Shown here: positions 8,407 through 15,876 of the stretch, piece after piece
Position numbering within the stretch: position 1 is the stretch's first letter
Layout: every line of letters starts with the position of its first letter
NCBI GenBank assembly: GCA_029243485.1
Contig: JAQWRY010000086.1
Coordinates: forward strand, 558,001-622,000
DNA: 64,000 nucleotides
From: Candidatus Binatia bacterium
GTDB taxonomy: Bacteria; Desulfobacterota; Binatia; UBA12015
Direction: 5' to 3'
Position numbers and translations under genes: made by a program
The notes under the pieces: generated by a model
What the model saw: only the letters and a program-made list of their open reading frames with translations
The model's database searches: none
What the model was told of the DNA's origin: nothing

Positions 8407-8967
8407 CTAATTCGTTCCGTCGCTCGCGGCGCGAACAATTTGATCGCCGACCGGTGCCTCGGTCTCGATGCCGGACACTTCCATGATCCGCGCCATGAGC
8501 ATGTAGAAACCAATCGCGATCGTGAGCTCCATGACTTCGCGGTCGGGGCAGTGTGCCTTGAGCGCGGTCAGAGCGTCGTCCGTTGGGCGGACGTCCTTCA
8601 GGACCTCGTCGGTGAAAGCGAGCACCGCGCGTTCCTTGTCTTCGAAGCAGGACGCCGTCGCGTCACCAATCTCGAGGGCGGCGATCTGCTCCTTCGTGCA
8701 GCCTACCATCTCGGCGATCGGAACGTGCTGCACCCATTCGTACTCGGCGCTCGAGAGCTGAGCCACGCGCAGGATCGCGAGCTCACGGAGGTTGCCGGCG
8801 AGTTGCTGGCGACTGAGGATCGTACCTCCGAGTCGCATCATGGGCTCGAAGTTGCGTTCGGCAAGCGTCGAGATTTTGAAGATGTTGAGCGGCTTCGGGA
8901 GCCCGTCGAGTGCCGCGCGGACTTTCGGGTGGAGTTCGTCGAGGTTGGGATAGTCGATGCGTGGCAT
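8407..8967 (-). CDS. carboxymuconolactone decarboxylase/AhpD-like protein
   Basis: 186 residues with an all-helical CMD domain: LAGNLRELAILRVAQLSSAE, then EWVQHVPIAEMVGCTKEQI and the final helix IAIGFYMLMARIMEVSGIE. The AhpD CxxC pair is absent; the equivalent position reads EYEWVQH, as in the non-peroxidatic branch of the family. A strong AGGAGGAA Shine-Dalgarno precedes ATG 8967. Related genes often occur in degradation clusters for aromatic or cyclic compounds. Exact reaction unknown. Confidence 0.82.
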   Translation of the reverse strand: MPRIDYPNLDELHPKVRAALDGLPKPLNIFKISTLAERNFEPMMRLGGTILSRQQLAGNLRELAILRVAQLSSAEYEWVQHVPIAEMVGCTKEQIAALEIGDATASCFEDKERAVLAFTDEVLKDVRPTDDALTALKAHCPDREVMELTIAIGFYMLMARIMEVSGIETEAPVGDQIVRAASDGTN

Positions 8968-8993
8968 GATGGTTCCTCCTGTCGTGCGAGTGG

Positions 8994-9344
8994 TTAGATG
9001 TGCTCAATGGGCTCGCTGCCGTCCCAGGTCTCGGCGTCCATCGTCTCCGTCCAGTAAGCCACGTGCTACAGGCCCTCGTTCCCGGCCATGAGGAAGTCGC
9101 TCCACAGAGACGGCGCCTCGTTGCGCGGCTGGATCCGCTCGATCTGCAATGGGCCGGAGCTCGAAAGGGCGATGCTGATGTCGACGTCGGACTGCGCGCC
9201 GCGATACCGGAAGTCCTCCACCGGGACGCGCTCGATGTAGAAGAAGGGCCCGCCGCCGAGCACTTCCGCCCAGTGCTTCATCGCGGCTTCGATGTAGCGG
9301 ACGACGCAGTCGTTCTGTCGGATTTGGCCGAGATGGCGGCTCAT
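8994..9344 (-). pseudogene. VOC-family (glyoxalase/dioxygenase-like) gene with in-frame stop and deletion
   Basis: The start MSRHLGQIRQNDCVVRYIEA, then FFYIERVPVEDFRYRG and GPLQIERIQPRNEAPS are the first half of a VOC metalloprotein. At 9066-9068 a TAG interrupts NEGL*HVAYW where relatives have Gln (CAG). The frame then stays open through HVAYWTETMD and ETWDGSEPIEHI to TAA at 8994. About 70 residues of the second betaalphabetabetabeta module seem deleted between TETMD and WDGSEP. Stop and deletion together make this a pseudogene. It lies directly upstream of the AhpD-like gene on the same strand, a common pairing. Confidence 0.7.
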
Positions 9345-9463
9345 TGTGGTTTCCCTGACCGGGTCCTAGCACGCCTTGCCCAGCCGGCCAGCCACCCTTT
9401 GCGCGCTTCGCCCCCTATGCTTTGCTCCGCCCGTTACCCACCGAACCTTCACGAGGAGCCACG

Positions 9464-10537
9464 ATGAAAGCAGCAATTCTGACGGAGCTGAACAAGGATC
9501 TTGAGATCCGCGACGACGTCGAGCTGGGTGAGCTCGGCAAGGACGATGTCCACCTAAAGCTCGTTTCGAGCGGCGTGTGTCATTCTGATCTTTCCGCCCA
9601 GAACGGAACGATCCCTTCCGGCACGCCGTGCGTTCTCGGGCATGAGGGCGCGGGCATCGTGCAGGAGGTCGGCGACGGCGTAACGGACCTGAAGGCTGGT
9701 GATCACATCATCGTCTCATTCACTCCGGCCTGCCGGAAATGCCGCGCGTGTCTGCGCGGCGAGTCGAATCTCTGCGAGATGATGGGCGTGATGGCGAGCA
9801 CGCCGCACTTCATCATCGACGGAAACCCGGTAGTGGGCTTCACGGGCTGCGGCACGTTCGCCGAAGAGATGATCATCCCCGAAGCCGCCGCCGTGAAGGT
9901 GGACGACGACATTCCGCTCGACGTCGTCTCTCTCGTCGGTTGTGGCGTCATGACGGGCGTCGGTGCGGCGATCAACACCGCGGACATCCGGCCGGGAACC
10001 TCGGTCGTTGTCTTCGGCGCCGGCGGCGTCGGTATCTCGGCGATTCAGGGTGCGCGCATCGCGGGCGCCGCGGAGATCGTTGCCGTCGACATGATCGACG
10101 CAAAGCTCGAGATGGCCAAGAAGTTCGGTGCGACGCACGCGGTAAAGCCGGAGGATCTCGAGGGCGCCAAGCAGGAGATCACGCGCGGTGAGGGATTCGA
10201 CTACGCTCTGGAGTGCATCGGCAACCCGGCCACGATCCGTGGTAGCTTCGATTCGGTTCGTCGCGGCGGCACGGCCGTCATTGTCGGTGTCGGCAAGCTG
10301 ACCGAGATGGTGCAGTTCAGCGCGTTCGAGCTCTTCTTCAATGAGAAGAACTTGAAGGGCTCGATGTACGGCAGCGCGAACGTCCGCACCGACTTCGATC
10401 GCCTCCTGCGCCTCTGGCGTCAGGGCAAGCTCGATCTCGAGGGCATGATTAGCCGGCGCATCAAGATCGACGACGTGAACGAAGCCTTCCGCGCCATGCA
10501 GGCCGGTGAGGTGATCCGGTCCGTCATCGAATTCTGA
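9464..10537 (+). CDS. zinc-dependent alcohol dehydrogenase (MDR superfamily)
   Basis: 357 residues. Catalytic zinc ligands are Cys39 and His40 (GVCHSD) and GHEGAG at 59-64. The structural zinc loop has four cysteines in ACRKCRACLRGESNLC, and the NAD-binding motif is GAGGVG. This oxidises alcohols or reduces aldehydes with NAD(P). Overall it resembles class III/NDMA-type alcohol dehydrogenases (VGCGVMTGVGAAINTADIRPG). The start is ATG 9464 behind GAGGAG; the in-frame GTG at 9422 is less likely. Substrate not determinable. Confidence 0.92.
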   Translation: MKAAILTELNKDLEIRDDVELGELGKDDVHLKLVSSGVCHSDLSAQNGTIPSGTPCVLGHEGAGIVQEVGDGVTDLKAGDHIIVSFTPACRKCRACLRGESNLCEMMGVMASTPHFIIDGNPVVGFTGCGTFAEEMIIPEAAAVKVDDDIPLDVVSLVGCGVMTGVGAAINTADIRPGTSVVVFGAGGVGISAIQGARIAGAAEIVAVDMIDAKLEMAKKFGATHAVKPEDLEGAKQEITRGEGFDYALECIGNPATIRGSFDSVRRGGTAVIVGVGKLTEMVQFSAFELFFNEKNLKGSMYGSANVRTDFDRLLRLWRQGKLDLEGMISRRIKIDDVNEAFRAMQAGEVIRSVIEF

Positions 10538-10545
10538 GGATCGTT

Positions 10546-10587
10546 CCTTGGGTGGGGCGGGCGGGAGGCCCGCCGCCCCACCCAAGG
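10546..10587 (+). terminator. strong hairpin downstream of the alcohol dehydrogenase
   Basis: CCTTGGGTGGGGCGG at the left pairs with CCGCCCCACCCAAGG at the right, with inner GCGGG/CCCGC pairing, one bulged G and a 3-nt loop. It starts 8 nt after the stop. There is no T-tract, so it may terminate with Rho or protect the mRNA 3' end. It overlaps the apparent start of the next, broken TPR gene. Confidence 0.5.
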
Positions 10588-11165
10588 ACCTCGGCCGCCG
10601 CTTCCAGCCGGCCGCTTTTGGTCGCCCTGCTCTTCGCTGCCGCGACGCTCTCCTTCAGTGCGCCTGGGGTCGCGACCTACACCGACATCGAGCCGTTCGT
10701 TTCCGTGGGCAAGGAGAGCTTCGATCGCCCCCTGGAGTTCGACGACGACCTGAGCCACTTCAAGTGGGCGTGGGCGACGGCCGAGAGCTATCGCCGGATC
10801 GGCGCGGGCTACGAACCGTCGCGCAAGGCGCTGCGGCGATTGGCCGGGTCCGGCGCGATCGACGATCTGGACACCGGGCTTGCTGCGAAGCCCTCTCGAA
10901 ACACGAGCCTCGCGGCCCGCAAGGGACGCTACGACGAAGCGATGAAGCGATGAAGCTCCTCGATCAGGCGCAGCAGGCCGCTTCCGATTACAGCCCCGTC
11001 TATCAGTACCGCTCGAACGTGGCCTTTCTGATGGGCGATAGGGCTGCCGCGATGGTGGCCGTCGAGAAGACGCTCGCCCTCGAGCCGGACAACCCTCTGT
11101 TCAAACGAAACCTAAAGCACCTGAAGGCCGCTTCCGCGCCCAAGCCCGCGGCCGCGAAGTCTTGA
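10552..11165 (+). pseudogene. exported TPR-type protein split by an 8-bp tandem duplication
   Basis: The first frame has a hydrophobic leader (LLVALLFAAATLSFSAPGVA) and then IEPFVSVGKESFDRPLEFDD, ending GRYDEAMKR and TGA at 10951-10953. The next frame continues LLDQAQQAASDYSPVYQYRS and VEKTLALEPDNPLFKRNLKH to TGA at 11165. The break coincides with two copies of AAGCGATG at 10937-10952. Removing one copy restores GRYDEAMKLLDQAQQ, a regular TPR-like helix. The start is unclear (GTG 10552, or a downstream TTG). It precedes the SGNH-MBOAT pair on the same strand. Confidence 0.65.
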
Positions 11166-11214
11166 CGGTGTCGGGGTCTGCTCCACGGGTCGGCGCGTGC
11201 TAGAATGGGCCGCC

Positions 11215-12303
11215 ATGAGTCCCGCCCCCGCTGCGTGTGATGCACGGCGCGCGGCCCGGCGCCGCCTGGGACTGGTCGCCATGGCCGCGGTTGCCTTCGT
11301 CGGCACGACCGTTGTTCTGCGCAGCATCCAGGGGCCTCTGAAAGCCCCCACGCTGCGCGCGCAAGTCGAGGCGTTCCTCGCGGAGAAGGACGACATCGAC
11401 GCGGTCTTCGTGGGATCGAGCCGGGTGCAACGTGGCGTGTCCCCGAGTGTGATCGACGAGCGTGTGTCCACGGCGAAGCACCCGTTTCGTTCGTTCAACC
11501 TCGGCATCGCCGGGATGCGGAGCTTCGAGGCGGATTGGCTGATTCGGCAGGTCCTCGATTCGAAACCCGAGCGCCTTCGCTTTCTCGTGATCGAGGTCCC
11601 GGATTGGGAGCCGGAGTTGGCACCGCGCCATGACTTCACCGAGCGCTACGTCGAATGGCACGACGCCCGTGCGACGTGGCTCGAGCTGCGGGCGATCTGG
11701 CGTCAGGGCGTGTCGATCTGGAGAAGGCTGGAGCTCTCCTGGCGAGCACTCCGCTTCTTCCTCATGCGTTCGTCCAACTACGCGACAGTCTACCGGTTCA
11801 ACTTCGGCGAGGACCCGGTCTGGGAGCGCTTGGTTCTGGGTTGGGGCCAGCTCCAGGGCTACCAGCCGCTGGATGAACATGTCGCGAAGGGCGCTCGGCG
11901 GCGCGCCAAGTTCCTGTCGAATCCGCAGTTGTTCGAAGCGGCCGTGGCGCGTTTGCGGAAGCTGGCTGAGGCCGGCCCGCCGGTCGCCGCAGCGGCGCTC
12001 GAACGCTACGATCGAGGTTCTCTGGAGGACCAGGTGCGCTACGTCGACTCCCGCGGGGTCACTCCGGTGTATCTCGTACCGCCGCTCCTGTATCCGGTCG
12101 CCGATTTTTCCGCACTCGCCCGCGAAGGAGTCATTCCCCATCTCATCGATCTGAAGAACCCGTTGCTTCACCCGGAGCTCTTCGACGCCGACAACCGATT
12201 CGATCGAGAGCACATGAACGAAGAAGGCGCGCGGATGATGAGCGAGAAGATCGCCGAGCAGCTCGCACCGCTGATTCTCCAGCCGACGAAGAAGCGCAAC
12301 TAG
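11215..12303 (+). CDS. membrane-anchored SGNH-fold protein, partner of MBOAT
   Basis: 362 residues. One N-terminal transmembrane segment (LGLVAMAAVAFVGTTVVL) is followed by a periplasmic SGNH fold. The block I motif is FVGSSRVQRG, and near the C-terminus is FDREHMNEEGARMMSE with the DxxH catalytic pair. Such proteins (AlgX/AlgJ, DltD-like or DUF1574-type) receive acetyl groups from an MBOAT partner and pass them to exopolysaccharide. The stop is separated by one base from the MBOAT start, supporting cotranscription. ATG 11215 is preferred over GTG 11197, which would add six residues. Confidence 0.8.
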   Translation: MSPAPAACDARRAARRRLGLVAMAAVAFVGTTVVLRSIQGPLKAPTLRAQVEAFLAEKDDIDAVFVGSSRVQRGVSPSVIDERVSTAKHPFRSFNLGIAGMRSFEADWLIRQVLDSKPERLRFLVIEVPDWEPELAPRHDFTERYVEWHDARATWLELRAIWRQGVSIWRRLELSWRALRFFLMRSSNYATVYRFNFGEDPVWERLVLGWGQLQGYQPLDEHVAKGARRRAKFLSNPQLFEAAVARLRKLAEAGPPVAAAALERYDRGSLEDQVRYVDSRGVTPVYLVPPLLYPVADFSALAREGVIPHLIDLKNPLLHPELFDADNRFDREHMNEEGARMMSEKIAEQLAPLILQPTKKRN

Positions 12304-12304
12304 C

Positions 12305-13687
12305 ATGGTCTTCACCGAGTTCCGCTTCGCCGCTTTTTTCTTGGCGATCTTCGCCGTCCACTGGCTCCTGCCCGGCAATCGATCGCGCAAGCTCTGGTTG
12401 CTGGCCGCGAGCTACTCCTTCTACGCGGCTTGGAATTGGCGCTTCCTGTCGCTTATCGTCGCGTCGACCCTGATCGACTATAGCGTCGGCCGCGGACTCG
12501 AACGGAGCACCGAGCTCTCGAGACGCCGCGGGCTCCTCGCCGTCAGTCTCGTGGGGAACCTCGGGATTCTCGGGTTCTTCAAGTACTACAACTTCTTCGC
12601 GACCTCTGCGGCGGAGTTCACGTCCTGGCTCGGGCTAGGACTGCCGCTTCAGGCGCTCGAGGTCGTGTTGCCGCTCGGGATCAGCTTCTACACCTTCCAG
12701 ACGCTGAGCTACACGGTGGACGTCTATCGGGGGCGGCTGCAGCCGACGCGATCCCTCGCGGACTTCGCGCTGTTCGTGTCCTTCTTCCCGCAACTCGTCG
12801 CCGGCCCGATCGTTCGCGCCATCGACTTTCTGCCGCAGCTCGCAAAGACGCGACGTCTCGCCGACGTCGGGTTCCGGACGCCACTGATGCGTTTCCTTCT
12901 CGGCTACGTGAAGAAGGCGTGCATTGCCGATCAGATCGCCGCGGCGATCGATCCCGTCTTTGCCAACCCGGCCGCCTACGACACGGTGAGCCTCTGGCTG
13001 TCATCGTTGCTCTACAGCCTGCAGATCTACTGTGACTTCTCGGGCTATTCAGACATGGCGATCGCGACGGCTGCGATGGTCGGGTACCACCTCCCCGAGA
13101 ACTTTGGATTCCCGTACCTGGCGAAGACCATCCAGGAATTCTGGCGCCGCTGGCACATCACGCTTACGACGTGGTTCCGCGACTATCTGTACATCCCACT
13201 GGGTGGGAACCGTACGGGCTCGGTTCGCCTCGCGATCAATCTCTGCACGGTCTTCTTGCTGTGCGGCCTCTGGCACGGAGCTGCCTGGACGTTCGTCGTG
13301 TGGGGCATCTACCACGGGGTGTTCTTGACCCTCGAGCGCTTGGTTCCCCTGAAGCGTCTCCCGCCGTTGCTCGGGCACGTGTACGTGTTGCTCGTGGTGA
13401 GCTGCGGCTTCGTGATCTTCCGGTCTGCGGATTTGCCTGCAGCGGGCGTGTTTCTGTCCGGGCTGATCCCGGGAGGGGACGCGGGGCGCTTCGCGGTCTG
13501 GTCGGGGTGGTGGGTTGTGTTGCTCTCGTTTGGGCTGGTGCACGCAGCGTTGTCGCGGTGGCCGCTCGAAACCCCGGTTGCGCGCTTGCCGGCCGGTGTG
13601 TTTGCCCTGGGCTACGGAGTCTTGGTCGCAGTCCTGCTCCCCTGGGCCGCGAACGAGTATGAGCCCTTCATCTACTTTCAGTTCTGA
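12305..13687 (+). CDS. MBOAT-family O-acetyltransferase (AlgI-like)
   Basis: 460 residues of polytopic membrane protein. The N-terminus MVFTEFRFAAFFLAIFAVHW and YSFYAAWNWRF are typical of AlgI/DltB-type MBOATs. FWRRWHITLTTWFRDYLYIP and the signature His in LCGLWHGAAWTF are present. It moves acyl groups across the inner membrane to the SGNH partner encoded immediately upstream. The O-acetylated polymer is unknown because no alginate-type synthase lies nearby. Confident at family level. Confidence 0.92.
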   Translation: MVFTEFRFAAFFLAIFAVHWLLPGNRSRKLWLLAASYSFYAAWNWRFLSLIVASTLIDYSVGRGLERSTELSRRRGLLAVSLVGNLGILGFFKYYNFFATSAAEFTSWLGLGLPLQALEVVLPLGISFYTFQTLSYTVDVYRGRLQPTRSLADFALFVSFFPQLVAGPIVRAIDFLPQLAKTRRLADVGFRTPLMRFLLGYVKKACIADQIAAAIDPVFANPAAYDTVSLWLSSLLYSLQIYCDFSGYSDMAIATAAMVGYHLPENFGFPYLAKTIQEFWRRWHITLTTWFRDYLYIPLGGNRTGSVRLAINLCTVFLLCGLWHGAAWTFVVWGIYHGVFLTLERLVPLKRLPPLLGHVYVLLVVSCGFVIFRSADLPAAGVFLSGLIPGGDAGRFAVWSGWWVVLLSFGLVHAALSRWPLETPVARLPAGVFALGYGVLVAVLLPWAANEYEPFIYFQF

Positions 13688-13696
13688 GGACGATTG

Positions 13697-14563
13697 ATGG
13701 ACGCTACGCAGATCGGCGGACCGATTGTCCTCTTCCTGCTGATGAGCATCGTGGGCCTCGAACTCACGGTTGCCGACTTCCGTCGCGTTGCGCAGAATCC
13801 GGGCGCGGTCGTCGGGGGCACGCTCGCGCAGTTGATCCTGCTACCGCTCATGACGTGGGCCGTGGTCTCCGTCTTCGAACTGGATCCGGTCTTCGGTGCG
13901 GGCGCCGTCCTGGTCGCGGTGGCTCCGGGCGCCGGCATCTCGAACATCTTGACGGCCGTCGCGCGAGCGAACCCCGCGCTTTCGGTCACGCTGACGGCAA
14001 TCGCCTCGGTGCTGGCCGTCGTCACTCTGCCGGCGATCGCCTCCCTGGGTATGCAGGTTTTTCTCGACTCGGGGACCGAGGTCGAGATCCCTGTCGTGAC
14101 CTTGGTCGTCCAGCTCTTCTTCATGCTGCTCGCGCCCATCGCGCTGGGAATGTGGATCCGCGCGCGTCGTCCCGATTGGGCGGATTGGCTCGGCCCCCGG
14201 CTGCAACGGTTCGGCATGGCGGCAATCGTCATCACCGTTGCGGTCGGATTCGCGCTAGCGGAGGAAGAGCAGGTGCAGGTCTCCGCGAGCGCGACGGCGC
14301 TGGTCGCCGCTGCGGTGTGGACCCTCAGCGCGATGGCGATCGGATGGACGACCGCCCGGCTCCTGGGCCTGAATGCCGCCGATCGCTTCACGTTTCTGAT
14401 CGAGTTCTCGGCGAGGAACATCGCGGTCTCGGCGATCGTCGCGATGTCAGGGCTCGGCCGCCTGGACCTGACGTTCTTCAGCGCGGCGTATATGACTGTC
14501 GGCTACCCACTGGCCGTTGGAGCGTCGCTGCTCCGGCGACGTCGCACGCGGGGCGACACCTAG
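13697..14563 (+). CDS. bile acid:sodium symporter (BASS) family transporter
   Basis: 288 residues with nine or ten predicted transmembrane helices. Motifs GLELTVADFRRVAQNPGAVV, then VLVAVAPGAGISNILTAVAR and IEFSARNIAVSAIVAMSG correspond to the sodium and substrate crossover motifs of BASS/SBF proteins. Transport of organic anions with Na+ is expected; substrate unknown. ATG 13697 is preferred over the adjacent in-frame TTG 13694 because GAGGA lies about 7 nt upstream. Convergent with the downstream CsaA-like gene. Confidence 0.85.
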   Translation: MDATQIGGPIVLFLLMSIVGLELTVADFRRVAQNPGAVVGGTLAQLILLPLMTWAVVSVFELDPVFGAGAVLVAVAPGAGISNILTAVARANPALSVTLTAIASVLAVVTLPAIASLGMQVFLDSGTEVEIPVVTLVVQLFFMLLAPIALGMWIRARRPDWADWLGPRLQRFGMAAIVITVAVGFALAEEEQVQVSASATALVAAAVWTLSAMAIGWTTARLLGLNAADRFTFLIEFSARNIAVSAIVAMSGLGRLDLTFFSAAYMTVGYPLAVGASLLRRRRTRGDT

Positions 14564-14582
14564 GGGAACGGGACGGGGCTGT

Positions 14583-14939
14583 TCAGCTGACCCGTGTGCC
14601 GGGCAGGAGCCGCTTCCCGGGTGCAAGCACCGAGAGGCCCGTCTCGTCGCGTCCTGCGAGCAGCATTCCGCAGCTCTCGACGCCGCGTAGCTTCGCCGGC
14701 TTCAGATTCGCCACGACGACGATCTGCTGACCCACCAGAGTCCGCACGTCGTACGTGTCGCGGATGCCTGCGACGAGCTGGCGCTCTTCGGGTTCTCCGA
14801 TGTCGACCTTCAGCACGAGCAGGCGGTCCGCATTGGGATGCGGTTCGGCGCTGCGGATTGTGCCGATGCGAAGATCGACCTTTCCGAAATCGTCGATTGA
14901 GATCTGCTCAGATTCGGTTTTCTCTTCGGTGTCGCTCAT
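14583..14939 (-). CDS. CsaA/MetRS C-terminal-type tRNA-binding protein
   Basis: 118 residues forming a single EMAP-II/Trbp111-like OB fold: DFGKVDLRIGTIRSAEPHPN, then RLLVLKVDIGE and VVVANLKPAKLRGVESCGML. The same domain is the C-terminus of bacterial methionyl-tRNA synthetase and stands alone in CsaA and Trbp111, where it binds tRNA or acts as a secretion chaperone. It is the last gene of the minus-strand ccm cluster, 11 nt after its neighbour. It could be a detached MetRS dimerisation domain. Confidence 0.85.
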   Translation of the reverse strand: MSDTEEKTESEQISIDDFGKVDLRIGTIRSAEPHPNADRLLVLKVDIGEPEERQLVAGIRDTYDVRTLVGQQIVVVANLKPAKLRGVESCGMLLAGRDETGLSVLAPGKRLLPGTRVS

Positions 14940-14950
14940 TGGTTCCTCAA

Positions 14951-15376
14951 TCAGGAGTTGGCGCGGCGACGTCCACGGCCGCTCCCCGCCTTGGGGAACT
15001 TCTTGCCGCAGCTCACGCAGAAGCGTGCGTCGCGTTTGAATCGGTTACCGCACGAGGGGCAGAAGCAGCCGCCGTCGACGGCATGTATCGTCGAGTCGCC
15101 CTCTTGGGCGTCGTCGAGGGCGCTCATCGCGTCGAGGGCGCGTTTCTCGAGATCGGCTCGTAGCGATGCGTGGTCTTCCTGAGAGAGTTTGCCGACCCGC
15201 AGATCGAAGTCGAGTTCTTGAATGGCTTCGAGCGCCGCTTCCTTCTGTTTCTCGAGGGCTGTCGCTTCGGGCAGCGCATCCATCACGCCGGTAGGCGCCG
15301 CTTGCGAGAGAAGGGGCCAAGCGATGTAGATCGCCGAGAGCACCGCGATCAACAATCCGATGCTCGTGATGACCAT
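14951..15376 (-). CDS. CcmI-like membrane protein with zinc ribbon
   Basis: 141 residues. One N-terminal transmembrane helix (MVITSIGLLIAVLSAIYIAW), a helical segment ALEAIQELDFDLRVGKLSQE resembling the cytoplasmic part of CcmI, then a zinc ribbon CPSCGNRF...CVSCGKKF and a basic RGRRR tail. Its ATG (15376) shares one base with the ccmH stop (TGATG). Known CcmI delivers apocytochrome for haem attachment; this short version has a zinc ribbon in place of the TPR domain. A cytochrome c maturation role is inferred from context. Confidence 0.7.
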   Translation of the reverse strand: MVITSIGLLIAVLSAIYIAWPLLSQAAPTGVMDALPEATALEKQKEAALEAIQELDFDLRVGKLSQEDHASLRADLEKRALDAMSALDDAQEGDSTIHAVDGGCFCPSCGNRFKRDARFCVSCGKKFPKAGSGRGRRRANS

Positions 15377-15876
15377 CAGACGTCCCGGTCCCGGAGCTCG
15401 CGCTCGAGGCGCTCGCGAAGCTTGCTCTCGGCGTCGGATGGGGCGGGAGTGACGGGGGGCGTCTCGGAGCGGTCGGAGCGGGTCGCACCGCGCCAGCGCC
15501 ACAACACGACACCGACCGTGAGGCCTCCCAGACCGAGGACCACGAACGGCATCACCCACGCGGCGAGGTTGAATCCCCGCATGGTAGGAGCCGACAGGAC
15601 CACCTCGCCGTATTTCTCTTCGAAGTGGCTCAGGATCTCAGGAAGGTCGCGGCCCTCACCGATCTGTTCCCCGATCTCTTTCTTGAGCGGGATCGCAGAG
15701 CCACAATTCACGTGATTGCAGGAATGGACGGTGAGGCCGCAGCCGCACTGACAGGTGAGGCTCGACTCGACCGCGTTCTGGGTCGGCACCCCGGCGCGTA
15801 CCGGTGCAACGAAGAACGTTCCGACCATCGCGGAGAGCAGGAGCGCCAGGACCCAGATTGGTGCGCAGGTTCTCAA
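15376..15876 (-). CDS. ccmH: cytochrome c maturation protein CcmH
   Basis: 166 residues from a TTG start at 15876 that overlaps the ccmF stop as TTGA. Signal sequence WVLALLLSAMVGTFFVAPVR, then the redox motif SSLTCQCGCGLTVHSCNH (Cys42, 44, 46, 53) and a C-terminal membrane helix (VMPFVVLGLGGLTVGVVLW). CcmH/NrfF proteins reduce the CxxCH cysteines of apocytochrome in the periplasm. The family motif is usually LRCxxCQ; here it is a denser CQCGC form with another Cys at 58. The frame is open further upstream, but that part overlaps ccmF. Confidence 0.82.
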   Translation of the reverse strand: MRTCAPIWVLALLLSAMVGTFFVAPVRAGVPTQNAVESSLTCQCGCGLTVHSCNHVNCGSAIPLKKEIGEQIGEGRDLPEILSHFEEKYGEVVLSAPTMRGFNLAAWVMPFVVLGLGGLTVGVVLWRWRGATRSDRSETPPVTPAPSDAESKLRERLERELRDRDV

